The notes under the pieces: generated by a model
The model's input: only the letters and a program-made list of their open reading frames with translations
Database searches by the model: none
What the model was told of the DNA's origin: nothing
In this document: positions 27,969-36,957 of the stretch, in pieces
Numbering within the stretch: the stretch's first letter is position 1
Layout: each line of letters starts with the position of its first letter
From: a bacterium
GTDB lineage: Bacteria > Bacteroidota > Bacteroidia > Flavobacteriales > Schleiferiaceae
Assembly (NCBI GenBank): GCA_016125155.1
Contig: WGMI01000002.1
Location: 1-64,000, forward strand
Direction of reading: 5' to 3'
DNA: 64,000 nt
Position numbers and translations under genes: made by a program

Positions 27969-29285
27969 ATGAAAGTTAAGCTTCTGTTTTTGAGTCTTTT
28001 ATCGGTATTTCTGGGCTGGGCTCAGGAAGGACCTGAGTTGTCCAGCGCCATTCTCGCTTTGGACAAAGGGGATGTGGTGAGTGGCAAGCCCTTTATGGAC
28101 AATGCCAAATCCATCATTGAAAGCAAGGCCCCGGGCGAGGTAAAGCCCAAGAACATGCAGAAGTATCTGTACTATATGGGCTTTATGAATTTGTTGATCG
28201 CCACCAGCCAGGAAGCGGCCATTCTGGAGCTCAATGCCAACGCCTGTGAGGATGCCGAGCGCTACTATGGCGAATTGTTGGCCCATGAAAAATCATTGGG
28301 CAAGGAGAAATTCACGCCCAATGTTCGGAACGATTATGGGAATTTGGCGGTGGGCTACGCCAATCGGGGATTTGCCCGCAACGAAAAAGGCGATGATGCC
28401 GGAGCCAGCCAAGATTTCCGCAAGGTGTACGAATTGCGCAAAAGCGGCGAGCCCAGTCAGGTGGATTCGACTTCGCTCTTCAATGCGGCACTGTTGGCGG
28501 AAAAAGCGGGCGATCCTGCTTCGATCGATCGGGCCATCGTCTGGAACCAGGAGTTGATCGATATGGGTTTTGATGGGATTACCTACACCGTAACTGATCC
28601 GAAGGGGGGCAAATTCCAAATGGCTTCTCGCGCATTGGCCGAAGAAGGGATTAAACAAGGGCTGTATACCCAATTGGAAGTCGGCGAATCGATCCGGGAC
28701 GAGGTGTACAAAGCCCAAGTGCGTTTGTACAAGGCAAAAAAGGACGATGCCAACTACAAAAAGGCCCTCGCTGAGGCGCGCGCGGCTTATCCCAACGACG
28801 AAACCTTGTTGCGCGTTGAGCTTCAGGATTTCCTCGATTCAGGCAACTACACGGCAGCCATGGCCAATCTCGATCAGGCGATTGCCCAAGACCCGACCAA
28901 CCCGCTGTTTTACTATGTGAAGGGCTACATTTTTCAGACCAATATGAAAAAAGAACCCGAGGCATTGGCAGCGTATGACAAGGCCATCGAGTTGAAACCG
29001 GATTATGTAGAGGCGCTGTACATGAAGGGTTCACTCTACGTAAACCGAGCGAACGAAATGACCGAGGTCATGAACAAATTGCCCTTGAACGCCACCAAGC
29101 AGTACAACAAGCTCAAGGCCGATCAGACCAAGGAATTCGAAATGGCGCTGCCGTTGTTTGAACAAGCGCACAAGGCCGAACCCAAGGATGTAGACACCAT
29201 CAAAGCCCTCAAAGAAGTGTATTACAAACTGGGCAAGCTGGACAAGAGCAAAGAAATGGACGCGCTGTTGCTCGGCGCGCAATAA
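27969..29285 (+). CDS. Exported tetratricopeptide-repeat protein
   Basis: This 438-residue protein starts at ATG 27969 with a signal peptide (MKVKLLFLSLLSVFLGWAQ). Several TPR-like helical pairs follow; the clearest are YTAAMANLDQAIAQDPTNPL and EALAAYDKAIELKPDYVEALY in the C-terminal half. It should act as a periplasmic scaffold. Large TPR proteins of this kind follow gyrA in many Bacteroidota. A strong terminator lies 23 bases after the stop. Confidence 0.85.
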   Translation: MKVKLLFLSLLSVFLGWAQEGPELSSAILALDKGDVVSGKPFMDNAKSIIESKAPGEVKPKNMQKYLYYMGFMNLLIATSQEAAILELNANACEDAERYYGELLAHEKSLGKEKFTPNVRNDYGNLAVGYANRGFARNEKGDDAGASQDFRKVYELRKSGEPSQVDSTSLFNAALLAEKAGDPASIDRAIVWNQELIDMGFDGITYTVTDPKGGKFQMASRALAEEGIKQGLYTQLEVGESIRDEVYKAQVRLYKAKKDDANYKKALAEARAAYPNDETLLRVELQDFLDSGNYTAAMANLDQAIAQDPTNPLFYYVKGYIFQTNMKKEPEALAAYDKAIELKPDYVEALYMKGSLYVNRANEMTEVMNKLPLNATKQYNKLKADQTKEFEMALPLFEQAHKAEPKDVDTIKALKEVYYKLGKLDKSKEMDALLLGAQ

Positions 29286-29308
29286 GTGTAGTGTGGTGTG
29301 TTACAAGG

Positions 29309-29341
29309 GGCTGTCCAAGATCGGACAGCCTCTTTTTTTTT
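29309..29341 (+). terminator. Rho-independent terminator after the TPR gene
   Basis: GGCTGTCC (29309-29316) pairs with GGACAGCC (29323-29330) around a 6-base loop, and a T-rich run follows at 29331-29341. The stem can extend outward by several A-T and G-T pairs. Confidence 0.9.
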
Positions 29342-29358
29342 ACTTGTCCCAAAGCGAA

Positions 29359-29490
29359 GTACACCGATCAGGATAAGAGTGAGAACCTCAAAGGGTTTTA
29401 GGAAAAAAGAGAATGGGTTAAAGCATTAGGAAAAAAGAGAATAGGTTAAAGCATCGTGATTCGGTATTCTGAAATTCATCAGTTAACATA
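29359..29490. repeat. Long direct repeat, copy 1 (132 bp, with internal tandem duplication)
   Basis: It begins GTACACCGATCAGGATAAGA and ends AGTTAACATA. It matches copy 2 (29497-29600) almost base for base, but carries an extra 28-bp unit: unit 29399-29426 is repeated at 29427-29454 with one G-to-A change. No reading frame covers it. The purine-rich AT-leaning sequence differs from neighbouring genes. Confidence 0.9.
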
Positions 29491-29496
29491 TGGGGT

Positions 29497-29600
29497 GTAC
29501 ACCGATCAGGATAAGAGTGAGAACCTCAAAGGGTTTTAGGAAAAAAGAGAATGGGTTAAAGCATCGTGATTCGGTATTCTGAAATTCATAAGTTAACATA
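29497..29600. repeat. Long direct repeat, copy 2 (104 bp)
   Basis: This is the second copy of the repeat at 29359-29490, 6 bases after the first, lacking the 28-bp internal duplication. The only other difference I see is one base near the 3' end (CATCAG against CATAAG). An AT-rich stretch follows at 29601-29640, and no gene is seen between 29601 and 29739. Confidence 0.9.
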
Positions 29601-29739
29601 ATATTAATTATGATATTATCGATTTAGTCGAAAATAAATCACTCACGGACCAAACAGCTGAATGGTATTCCTGAAGGTATCGCTGAACGCAAAAACCCTC
29701 CCCGAACCAAGCCCAGTAGGATCAAAAAAAGACGAAAGA

Positions 29740-30180
29740 TCAATCCAAAACGCGCAGCTCCACGTTTGGCGTCGATCCCGTTGGTCCGGGAGCCGCTTTG
29801 CGCACTTGCTCCACTTGATTGGCCAAGGCGGAGCGCATCATCAAATAATGCCGAATCAAACCCATTCTCAAGGCTTTGCTCAAATCCGTCTCGACCAGCC
29901 CGATCATCATCAACACGCCTTCTGGTTCCAGCCAAGCATGCGTCTGGCCCGATTCGTCGGTTTCTATCCAACCCCGTTCGATCTGGTTTTCGTTCTGAAC
30001 AATAAGATTCAACAAAGCGTCCGCTTCAATCCCCAACCAAGAACACAAATCCGCGTGGTGAATTAAGCTCCGATCGCCGTCAATCCTCAAGCGCTCTATA
30101 TTGAATTTCTCGGGCAACAACTGCATCCAGAAATCGATGCCCGGAATGGTGGAAGAGACCGCTTTGGAAGAAATGTTCAT
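29740..30180 (-). CDS. Hypothetical protein, possibly Bro/KilA-like (phage-type regulator)
   Basis: This protein has 146 residues. The middle part (HHADLCSWLGIEADALLNLIVQNENQIERGW) followed by HAWLEPEGVLMMIGLVETDLSKALRMGLIRHYLMM recalls Bro-N or phage antirepressor domains, in which a winged-helix-like segment precedes a G-V-x-x-L/M-x-x-x-x-x-x-A/S pattern. This is a weak pattern match made by eye. It stands alone between the direct repeats and the radical SAM gene. It could equally be an unrelated small regulator. Confidence 0.5.
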   Translation of the reverse strand: MNISSKAVSSTIPGIDFWMQLLPEKFNIERLRIDGDRSLIHHADLCSWLGIEADALLNLIVQNENQIERGWIETDESGQTHAWLEPEGVLMMIGLVETDLSKALRMGLIRHYLMMRSALANQVEQVRKAAPGPTGSTPNVELRVLD

Positions 30181-30336
30181 GGAACTTTGGACTATGGGGT
30201 GAACAAAATCGCGTCGGAACGCTCTTATGATTGGGTTAAATGGAATGGTTGCGAAGATACGAAGCCCCGTGAAATGGTTTGTCTCATTGTTGGAAATTTT
30301 TTCCGTAAAAATTTGATTTTCAGTTTTTAATAGTAC

Positions 30337-31422
30337 CTAACCCTTGGAATCTTCCGGCCATAGATGGAGTTGTTTTCCCTTTTTGGAACAAAACAAATCT
30401 GTTCTCAAAATCGAGGCGCGGGCCTCGAGACCATGTTTCTTTCTGGCTATTGCCATCTGCTGAGTCCAGCTGTCGGCCAAGGATCCTTTTCCCTTCATGC
30501 GCACCCCGAACTCAGAAGAATGCGTCTTGCCATCGTGGACGGAATACAACAAATGCAGCACCTTTTCCGCTCGATCCGGAAAGGCTTTGCGCAACCAATC
30601 TTCAAAGAGTCCGCGCACTGGTTTGCTCAATCTCAATACCGTATGCCCGAAGAACCGTGCTCCTGCCGAAGCCGCGGCCTGAGCAATCGAGAAGATCTCG
30701 CTGTCGTTGAGTCCGGGAATGACGGGCGCCATGAGCACCTCCACGGGAATGCCGGCGTCGCTGAGTAGGCGCACGGCCTCCAATCGCTTAGCGGCAGTGC
30801 TGGTGCGGGGTTCGAGCTTTTGACGCAAGCGTTCGTCCAGTGTGGTGATGCTGAGGGTCACCTGAACGAGTTGTTGGGCTGCAAGGGTGGAGAGCAGATC
30901 AATGTCGCGCGTGACCAATGCGTTTTTGGTGATGATCCTCAGGGGATTTCGGTATTCCACAAACACCTCGAGCAGGCTGCGCGTCAATCGAAGGGTGCGC
31001 TCTAGGGGCTGATAACAATCGGTGTTGCCCGAGAGCAGCACCACATCCGGAGTCCAATTTTTGGCTTCGAAGTGTTGCCGAAGCAGTTGGGCGGCCTCGG
31101 ATTTGTACAGCAGTTTTTGCTCAAAATCGAGTCCGGGGCCATAGCCCCAGTATTCGTGGGTAGGCCGGGCGTAGCAGTAGCTGCATCCGTGTTCACAGCC
31201 TTGATAGGGATTGAGGCCCCAGGCGTCTGGCACATCGGGACTGGTGATCCGGTTCAGCACGGTTTTGGGAAATACCGCGGTGGCCGTCGGCTTGGCGGGT
31301 TCTGCGTGCACCGCCCCGGTATCTTCGTCTACATATCGGTGTTGGAGAAAGCGATTGGCACTTTCTGTTTGCGCTCCCTTTCCCTTGAGATAGGCGGGTT
31401 TTTCAGGCATTGTATCGTCCAT
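30337..31422 (-). CDS. PA0069-family radical SAM protein (spore-photoproduct-lyase-like)
   Basis: This 361-residue protein has the radical SAM cluster motif CEHGCSYC (C76, C80, C83) in GLNPYQGCEHGCSYCYAR, followed by HEYWGYGPGLDFE, both typical of the PA0069/SPL-related family. No function is proven for this family; DNA-lesion repair has been suspected from the similarity to spore photoproduct lyase. It lies 11 bases downstream of dinB on the same strand, which favours a link to DNA damage. The Met at residue 5 is an alternative start. Confidence 0.88.
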   Translation of the reverse strand: MDDTMPEKPAYLKGKGAQTESANRFLQHRYVDEDTGAVHAEPAKPTATAVFPKTVLNRITSPDVPDAWGLNPYQGCEHGCSYCYARPTHEYWGYGPGLDFEQKLLYKSEAAQLLRQHFEAKNWTPDVVLLSGNTDCYQPLERTLRLTRSLLEVFVEYRNPLRIITKNALVTRDIDLLSTLAAQQLVQVTLSITTLDERLRQKLEPRTSTAAKRLEAVRLLSDAGIPVEVLMAPVIPGLNDSEIFSIAQAAASAGARFFGHTVLRLSKPVRGLFEDWLRKAFPDRAEKVLHLLYSVHDGKTHSSEFGVRMKGKGSLADSWTQQMAIARKKHGLEARASILRTDLFCSKKGKQLHLWPEDSKG

Positions 31423-31433
31423 GCTTGTTTCTG

Positions 31434-32654
31434 TTATTGTCGTCGGTTGGCCAACAAAGGGGGCGGGTCTCCATTGAAGGGGTTGCTTCGGCCTATGGTG
31501 CGGGCTTCCAGACCCGACGCCCTGATCACCGCCCGGTCTCCATAGCGGTTGCGCATTTGGTCCATCGCCTTGTAGAGCTCGAGCCGCTCTTGATCGGCGG
31601 TAAACAGGTCCATCTGATGCCCCCCGCCCACCAGTTCGCTGAACCGAATCCCGATGAGGCGCACGAGCAGACGACGCTGATAGAGCCGCTCAAAAAGACT
31701 GAGGGCCTTGGGAATGAGTTCGTGGTCTGCCGCGGTATAGGGAATGCGCTCCTGCAGGCTTCGGGTGTCGAAATCGGAATAGCGCAGTTTTACGGTAATG
31801 CAGGCGGTGAGCCGGTTTCCCCTTCGGAGTTGATAGGCGAGGTTCTCGGTCATGGCCGTGAGCAGACCGCGCAATCGGTGTACATCGATGGTGTCTCGGT
31901 CAAAGGTGCGCTCGGTGGAAATCGATTTGCGCTCGTGGAAGGGCACCACGGGCGAGCGGTCTTCTCCCCTCGCCTTTTCCCAAAGCGATCGGCCATTTTT
32001 GCCGAGGACGCGCTCGACCAGATCGACCGGCATTTCCTGAAGGGTTTGAATTTTTCGAACCCCCAACTCTGACAGGCTTTTGTAGGTCTGTTGGCCCACC
32101 ATTGGGAGCCGCTGAACCGGAAGCGGAGCGAGAAATCCGCGTTCAAACCCCCGGTCAACCTTCATTTGGTTGTTGGGTTTGGCCTCGCCCGTGGCCACTT
32201 TGGACACGGTTTTGTTGATCGACAATCCAAACGAAATGGGAAGCCCGGTTTCGCGCCGAATGCGCTGTCGGAGCTCTGTGGCGTAGCGATAGGCGCCAAA
32301 AAAGCGCTCCATTCCACTGAAGTCGAGGTAAAACTCGTCGATTGAGCTCTTTTCAAACAAAGGAGCGGCTTCTCGAATAATTTCGGTCACCTTTTGCGAC
32401 TGGGCGCTGTAGCTGGCGCTGTTTCCCCGGATCACCACGGCCTCGGGACACAGCTGACGCGCCAACTGCATGGGCATGGCCGAGTGCACCCCGAATGCCC
32501 TGGCCTCGTAGCTGCACGAAGCCACGACTCCTCTGCCGCTGGTGCCACCAATCAGGATGGGGCGTCCCTCGAGGCGCCGGTCGAGCAGCCGCTCTACCGA
32601 GACAAAAAAGCTGTCGAGGTCCATATGAACAATGGTGCGGTCGGAGGGGTTCAT
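31434..32654 (-). CDS. dinB: Y-family translesion DNA polymerase IV
   Basis: This 406-residue protein starts at ATG 32654, which overlaps the stop of the dnaE-like gene as ATGA. The palm motif HMDLDSFFVSVE (D12, with the FF at the steric gate) and the second acidic motif KSSIDEFYLDFSG are intact. The little-finger domain follows, with RPFDRDT-like ERTFDRDT near residue 255. The C-terminus has no obvious QLxLF-type clamp motif, though QMDLFTADQ near residue 360 is a candidate. It should copy damaged template together with the adjacent DnaE. Confidence 0.93.
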   Translation of the reverse strand: MNPSDRTIVHMDLDSFFVSVERLLDRRLEGRPILIGGTSGRGVVASCSYEARAFGVHSAMPMQLARQLCPEAVVIRGNSASYSAQSQKVTEIIREAAPLFEKSSIDEFYLDFSGMERFFGAYRYATELRQRIRRETGLPISFGLSINKTVSKVATGEAKPNNQMKVDRGFERGFLAPLPVQRLPMVGQQTYKSLSELGVRKIQTLQEMPVDLVERVLGKNGRSLWEKARGEDRSPVVPFHERKSISTERTFDRDTIDVHRLRGLLTAMTENLAYQLRRGNRLTACITVKLRYSDFDTRSLQERIPYTAADHELIPKALSLFERLYQRRLLVRLIGIRFSELVGGGHQMDLFTADQERLELYKAMDQMRNRYGDRAVIRASGLEARTIGRSNPFNGDPPPLLANRRQ

Positions 32655-35632
32655 GCCTTGACTCTTTTTTCGGGGCGCTTTAAAACCGCATCTCGGTAGC
32701 GGGGATCGGGGTGCATGGGGCACTTTTCCATCGATTGAACCTCGATGCTCAAACAGTCGAATTCCTCGCTCACCCTGCCCCGGATGGCATAGACCCCCCT
32801 GCCCCGGAACGGGTAGCGGGCCGCGGTTTCCGGAAAGTGCACGGTGTCGATAAAAAATCCTTTTCGATCGATGAAATTCCCAAACATCATGCGCTGCCCC
32901 CGGCTGGTGCGCGTGGTTTTGGCGGTAACGAGATAGCCGGCTACGCGGATTTCTTTATTAATGTAATTATTTAAATCTGATTCATTGAGTAATTCATTAT
33001 CAAAACTGTATAAATCAAATGGATCGCAAAGGGGGAAGCCGAGCAATTCGATTTCGTCGTAGGCGTCCTCGATGCGCTCGCTCTCGAGTTCGGGAAGCCG
33101 ATAGGGCTTGCTCGGGGTGTCAAACAGGGTTCGTTCGGGATCGGGCCTCCTCCTGCCAAGCAGCGCATACGCCTCCCAAAGCAACTGCTGCTTGGTCTTG
33201 TGCAAACTCCTCAACGCCCCGATTCGAATCAGCAATCGAAGTTGTTCTATGCCCATGGGAACGCGCCGAATCAAGTCTTCGAGCGAATCAAAGACCCCGT
33301 TTTGGCGGCGTTCTTCGAGTACATCGAGCAGGGTCTGGGATTCTAACCCCTTCAGCATCCCCAAGCCGAGATAGAGGTGGTGTCCGTCGAGGCTGCACAA
33401 GGCCTCTGAACGGTTGACGCAGGGCGGCAGTACCTCGGCTCCGAGCATGCGCGCCTCGTGCAAATAGAGCTCGGGGCTGTAGAACCCCCCACCGTTGTTG
33501 AGGGTGGCCACCATGTATTCGAGCGGAAAATGCGCCTTGAGATACAGACTTTGATAGCTCTCGACCGCATACGAAGCCGAATGGCCCTTGGCAAAGGCAT
33601 AGCCGGCAAAACTCTCGACCTGACGCCACACTTCGGCGCTCAACGCCGCATCGTGCCCCTTGGAGGCGCATCCCTCGAAAAAACCGCGCCGGGCGCTCTC
33701 GAACTCTTCTCTGCCCCGGAATTTGCCCGACATGCCCCGCCTCAACACATCGGCTTCGCCCAGACTCATCCCCGCGAAGTAGTGGGCCACTTTGAGCACG
33801 TCTTCCTGATAGACCATCACCCCAAAGGTTTCGGGCATGAGTTCGAGGAGCCGTGGATGCGCCTCGGCCCTTCGTTGGGGGTCTCGGTAGCGCAAGATGT
33901 ATTCGCGCATCATTCCGGACTTGGCCACTCCGGGGCGAATCACCGAACTCGCGGCCACCAGCCCGAGGTAGTCGTTGACCCGGAGTTTGCGCATCAACAT
34001 GCGCATGGCGGGCGATTCGACATAAAAACAACCGATGGCGCGGCCTTCGCTCAACATCGATCGAATGAGGGGGTCCGATCGAAAGGGACCGATGTCGTGG
34101 ATGTCCGGAAGTGCTATGTCGGGTCGGGTCGTCCGGATCAGTTCGAGGGCGTCGCGGATTTTGCCGAGCCCCCGTTGACTCAAAATGTCGAATTTGTAGA
34201 TGCCGAGGTCTTCGGCCACCACCATATCGATTTGGGCTGTTGGAAAGCCCTTTGGGGGCAAAAAGCAGGCGCAAAACCACGACAGGGGCCGGTCTGTGAT
34301 CAAAATTCCCCCCGCGTGAATCCCGAGATGCTTGGGAAAATCTTGAATCAGCGCCCCGTAGCTCAGCACCCAACGCGTGGGGTCGTCTGCGGCCAGCGCT
34401 CCACCCGCTCGCGCTTCTCCGAGTTTATCGATTTCGGCCGGGGGCAACCCAAACACTTTGCCGAGCTCGCGCACCACGCCTTTGAACTGAAAGGTTACAT
34501 AGGTGCCGAGCAGGGCCACGTGTGGAAACCGCTCAAAGATGAACCGGGTCACATCGTCTCGGTCGGCCCAGGAAAAGTCGATGTCGAAATCGGGGGGATT
34601 GATGCGGTGCAGATTGATGAAGCGCTCGAAAAAGAGATCGAGTTCGATGGGGTCTACATCGGTGATGCGCAGCAAATAGGCCACGGCGCTGTTGGCTCCG
34701 CTCCCCCGGCCCACGTAGAAATAGCCCTTGCTCCGGGCGTATTTCAGGATTTTCCAGTTGATGAGGAAATAGGAGACAAAGCGCTTTTGGCGAATGATGT
34801 CGAGTTCCATTTCGATGCGCTCCAACACCCGGGCGTCGGGGTTGGGGTAGCGAAGCCTGAGGTTTTGAACACAGAGGTGCTTCATGAGGCGGAAGTCGAG
34901 CGCTTCGTTGCCGGTATAGCTCTTGAGGTTGTGGTGTCGGTCTCCGGGGCTGAATTCGAAGTGGATAGAACACGACCTCAGGAGTTGGAGGGTGTTGTAT
35001 CGGAGAAAATCAAGCCCTTCGAGCGCCTGCTCTACGTCAGAAGCCGATCTCCAGGAGTCGTTGACCGAGGCCGCCTCTCCTTCGGGCAATTTGCTCAGCA
35101 GACAGTTGAGATCGATACAGCGCAGCAGGCGGTGTACGTTGAAATCGCGTCGGTGTCTAAAGCTGAAGGGGTGCATCAGCACCAGGTGCTCTGGGGGGAG
35201 GGCGATAAGCCCCCGGCGGAGCGCAAGCAGGTCTTCGAGCCTCAGACCGACGTAGATCCCGGGCCCCAGAGGTTGATTGCGGTAGTGCGCGAGGGGAAAC
35301 ACGACGGTGGCATGGCGGAAAACGGGAAGGGGATCGGAGGTTCGCCCCGAGCACAGCCGTTCGCTCAAATGGGTACAGAGTTCGGCATAGCCCTCGTTGT
35401 TTCGCGCCAGACCTACAAACTCGGGTCGGGCCCCGGTTCTGAAATCGATGCCGAGCACGGGGCGAATCCCAAATTTTGGGGCCAGACGGACGAAGTCGGG
35501 GCCCGCAGAGGTGTTGTTGATGTCGGTCAAGGCCAGTTCAGAATAGCCTCTTTCTGCGGCCTCGCGCAGCAAATCCACCGCGCTGAGCGCGCCATAGCAC
35601 AGGCTGAAATGGGTGTGGGTTTGGAGCAACAT
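32651..35632 (-). CDS. Short DNA polymerase III alpha subunit of DnaE2 (error-prone) type
   Basis: This protein has 993 residues, shorter than a replicative DnaE (about 1160) and close to DnaE2. The PHP domain starts with QTHTHFSLCYGALS. Polymerase motifs include GRGSGANSAVAYLLRITDVDP and the catalytic aspartates in PPDFDIDFSW (D348, D350, D352). An OB-fold region near the C-terminus (IRVAGYLVTAKTTRTSRGQRMMFGNF) closes it. Tight coupling to dinB and a nearby LexA-like regulator indicate a damage-induced translesion role, not bulk replication. ImuB is absent, with DinB in its place. Confidence 0.87.
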   Translation of the reverse strand: MLLQTHTHFSLCYGALSAVDLLREAAERGYSELALTDINNTSAGPDFVRLAPKFGIRPVLGIDFRTGARPEFVGLARNNEGYAELCTHLSERLCSGRTSDPLPVFRHATVVFPLAHYRNQPLGPGIYVGLRLEDLLALRRGLIALPPEHLVLMHPFSFRHRRDFNVHRLLRCIDLNCLLSKLPEGEAASVNDSWRSASDVEQALEGLDFLRYNTLQLLRSCSIHFEFSPGDRHHNLKSYTGNEALDFRLMKHLCVQNLRLRYPNPDARVLERIEMELDIIRQKRFVSYFLINWKILKYARSKGYFYVGRGSGANSAVAYLLRITDVDPIELDLFFERFINLHRINPPDFDIDFSWADRDDVTRFIFERFPHVALLGTYVTFQFKGVVRELGKVFGLPPAEIDKLGEARAGGALAADDPTRWVLSYGALIQDFPKHLGIHAGGILITDRPLSWFCACFLPPKGFPTAQIDMVVAEDLGIYKFDILSQRGLGKIRDALELIRTTRPDIALPDIHDIGPFRSDPLIRSMLSEGRAIGCFYVESPAMRMLMRKLRVNDYLGLVAASSVIRPGVAKSGMMREYILRYRDPQRRAEAHPRLLELMPETFGVMVYQEDVLKVAHYFAGMSLGEADVLRRGMSGKFRGREEFESARRGFFEGCASKGHDAALSAEVWRQVESFAGYAFAKGHSASYAVESYQSLYLKAHFPLEYMVATLNNGGGFYSPELYLHEARMLGAEVLPPCVNRSEALCSLDGHHLYLGLGMLKGLESQTLLDVLEERRQNGVFDSLEDLIRRVPMGIEQLRLLIRIGALRSLHKTKQQLLWEAYALLGRRRPDPERTLFDTPSKPYRLPELESERIEDAYDEIELLGFPLCDPFDLYSFDNELLNESDLNNYINKEIRVAGYLVTAKTTRTSRGQRMMFGNFIDRKGFFIDTVHFPETAARYPFRGRGVYAIRGRVSEEFDCLSIEVQSMEKCPMHPDPRYRDAVLKRPEKRVKA

Positions 35633-35652
35633 GGTGAAGAAAGGCGATAGAA

Positions 35653-35666
35653 AGGTTGGGGAACCT
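35653..35666. promoter_or_regulatory. Inverted repeat in the dnaE leader
   Basis: AGGTTGGGGAACCT has 5-bp perfect arms around GGGG and lies 20 bases before the dnaE ATG on the minus strand. It may be an operator or a small leader hairpin. I did not find a second copy at the other damage genes here. Confidence 0.3.
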
Positions 35667-35736
35667 ATTGAAGTGCCCTGATTTTCTGTTACTTAACTAA
35701 GATGAAAGGAAGGTCTCTACCGGAGCGACGGATGCC

Positions 35737-36957
35737 TTATTCGGGCGGGGGCTCCCATCCCCAATCCAAGAGCAACTGGGCGTAGGCCCGGGCATCGGGG
35801 AAGTGGGCCGAGGGGCGTATCTGGTCAAACTCTTGCCGGAAGCGCTCCGCAACGCGGACCGAAGCCTCGAGATCGCCGGGATCGACCCATTCGATGTGGC
35901 CATCGGCCTCAAAATCGACTGACCCTCCGGCTTTGCTCGCCAAAATCGGAATTCCCAGACTCCGCGCCTCGGCCATCGCCATCGACCAGCCCTCTAGGCA
36001 GCGGGAGAGGTGGACCAGGATGCCCGCCCGTTTGAGTTGTTCGAAATACGCATTTCGATGGAGGTTGCCGAGTACCCGAATGCGCGGATCGGATTCTGCT
36101 CTTTGTTGCAGCATTCCGAGGGCGTCTCCCCCCCCGGCCACCGCCAAGGTCCAGTCGGTCCAATGGAGTCGATCCCACAGTTCGAGGACTTCGGGCAGTC
36201 CTTTGTAGCGACTGGCTCCGACTGCAAACAGTAAGCGTTCGGGAACGCCTTCTCCCTCCGGTATTTCGACCGGATTGCGAATCTTTTTTAAGACTGCATC
36301 TGGAAAGAATCCGCGCTCGGCGTGAAAGTTGAGCAGGAAATCGGAAGGGGCGGCCACTTTGCGCACCGTTCGGAAAGCCCGGCGCATCAAGCGGGTATGG
36401 ATGCGCGAAGCCAGACCAGGTCCGTGTTTGTGGTCGGGGTGACTCCCGAACCGGCCCGCGTAGAGAATGCCGCTGGGTTCGATCAATTGCACGTCGTGGA
36501 GTACGTGCACATAGGCCGCCTTTTGAGCGAAGAGCGAGGGCAATCCATAGCCCATGCCTTTGAGGTTGTGCGATACGATTAAGTCGGGCTTCCACGTTCG
36601 AATCCAACGCCCCACAATCCAGCGAGACAGCGGATTGACGGCATCCCACAGCGTCCACAATGCCTTGAGCCAGGCCGGTTTTCCCCAGGCCTTTCGGAGG
36701 GGGTAGACATTGGGGGGATACCACCGATACACCGCACATCCGTTCCAGGTTTCGGGCTGGGGGAACATGCGCCAAGACTTCGAGGGCAGCCGGGTGGTGA
36801 GTACAGTCACTTCGTGCCCCAGAGCACGCATGCCAAGGGCGCAGTCGCCGGCCACCCTTCCGCCCCCGCCCTGCTCTTCTGGGGGGAACGTATTGGCCAC
36901 TACGAGGATGCGCAGAGGTCGAGAAGCCTTGCGCGAAGAAGGAGTAGATCCGTTCAT
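35737..36957 (-). CDS. GT4 glycosyltransferase (first of two)
   Basis: This protein has 406 residues from the ATG at 36957, which overlaps the stop of the next glycosyltransferase as ATGA. The N-terminus LRILVVANTFPPEEQGGGGRVAGDCALGM is the GT-B acceptor-domain start. The C-terminal domain has HLSRCLEGWSMAMAEARSLGIPILASKAGG, the E-x7-E donor-binding region. It probably transfers a sugar to a lipid-linked or surface glycan, but donor and acceptor are unknown. It forms a two-gene unit placed between dnaE and the SRAP gene. Confidence 0.85.
   Translation of the reverse strand: MNGSTPSSRKASRPLRILVVANTFPPEEQGGGGRVAGDCALGMRALGHEVTVLTTRLPSKSWRMFPQPETWNGCAVYRWYPPNVYPLRKAWGKPAWLKALWTLWDAVNPLSRWIVGRWIRTWKPDLIVSHNLKGMGYGLPSLFAQKAAYVHVLHDVQLIEPSGILYAGRFGSHPDHKHGPGLASRIHTRLMRRAFRTVRKVAAPSDFLLNFHAERGFFPDAVLKKIRNPVEIPEGEGVPERLLFAVGASRYKGLPEVLELWDRLHWTDWTLAVAGGGDALGMLQQRAESDPRIRVLGNLHRNAYFEQLKRAGILVHLSRCLEGWSMAMAEARSLGIPILASKAGGSVDFEADGHIEWVDPGDLEASVRVAERFRQEFDQIRPSAHFPDARAYAQLLLDWGWEPPPE

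Noticed and set aside
29359-29600. CRISPR array
   Set aside because: There are only two long copies with almost no spacer between them, no short regular repeats and no cas genes nearby.
33458-35650. 730-codon open frame on the plus strand
   Set aside because: It is antisense to the dnaE gene, with low-complexity His/Gly/Val-rich residues and no motifs, while the opposite frame encodes a clear polymerase.
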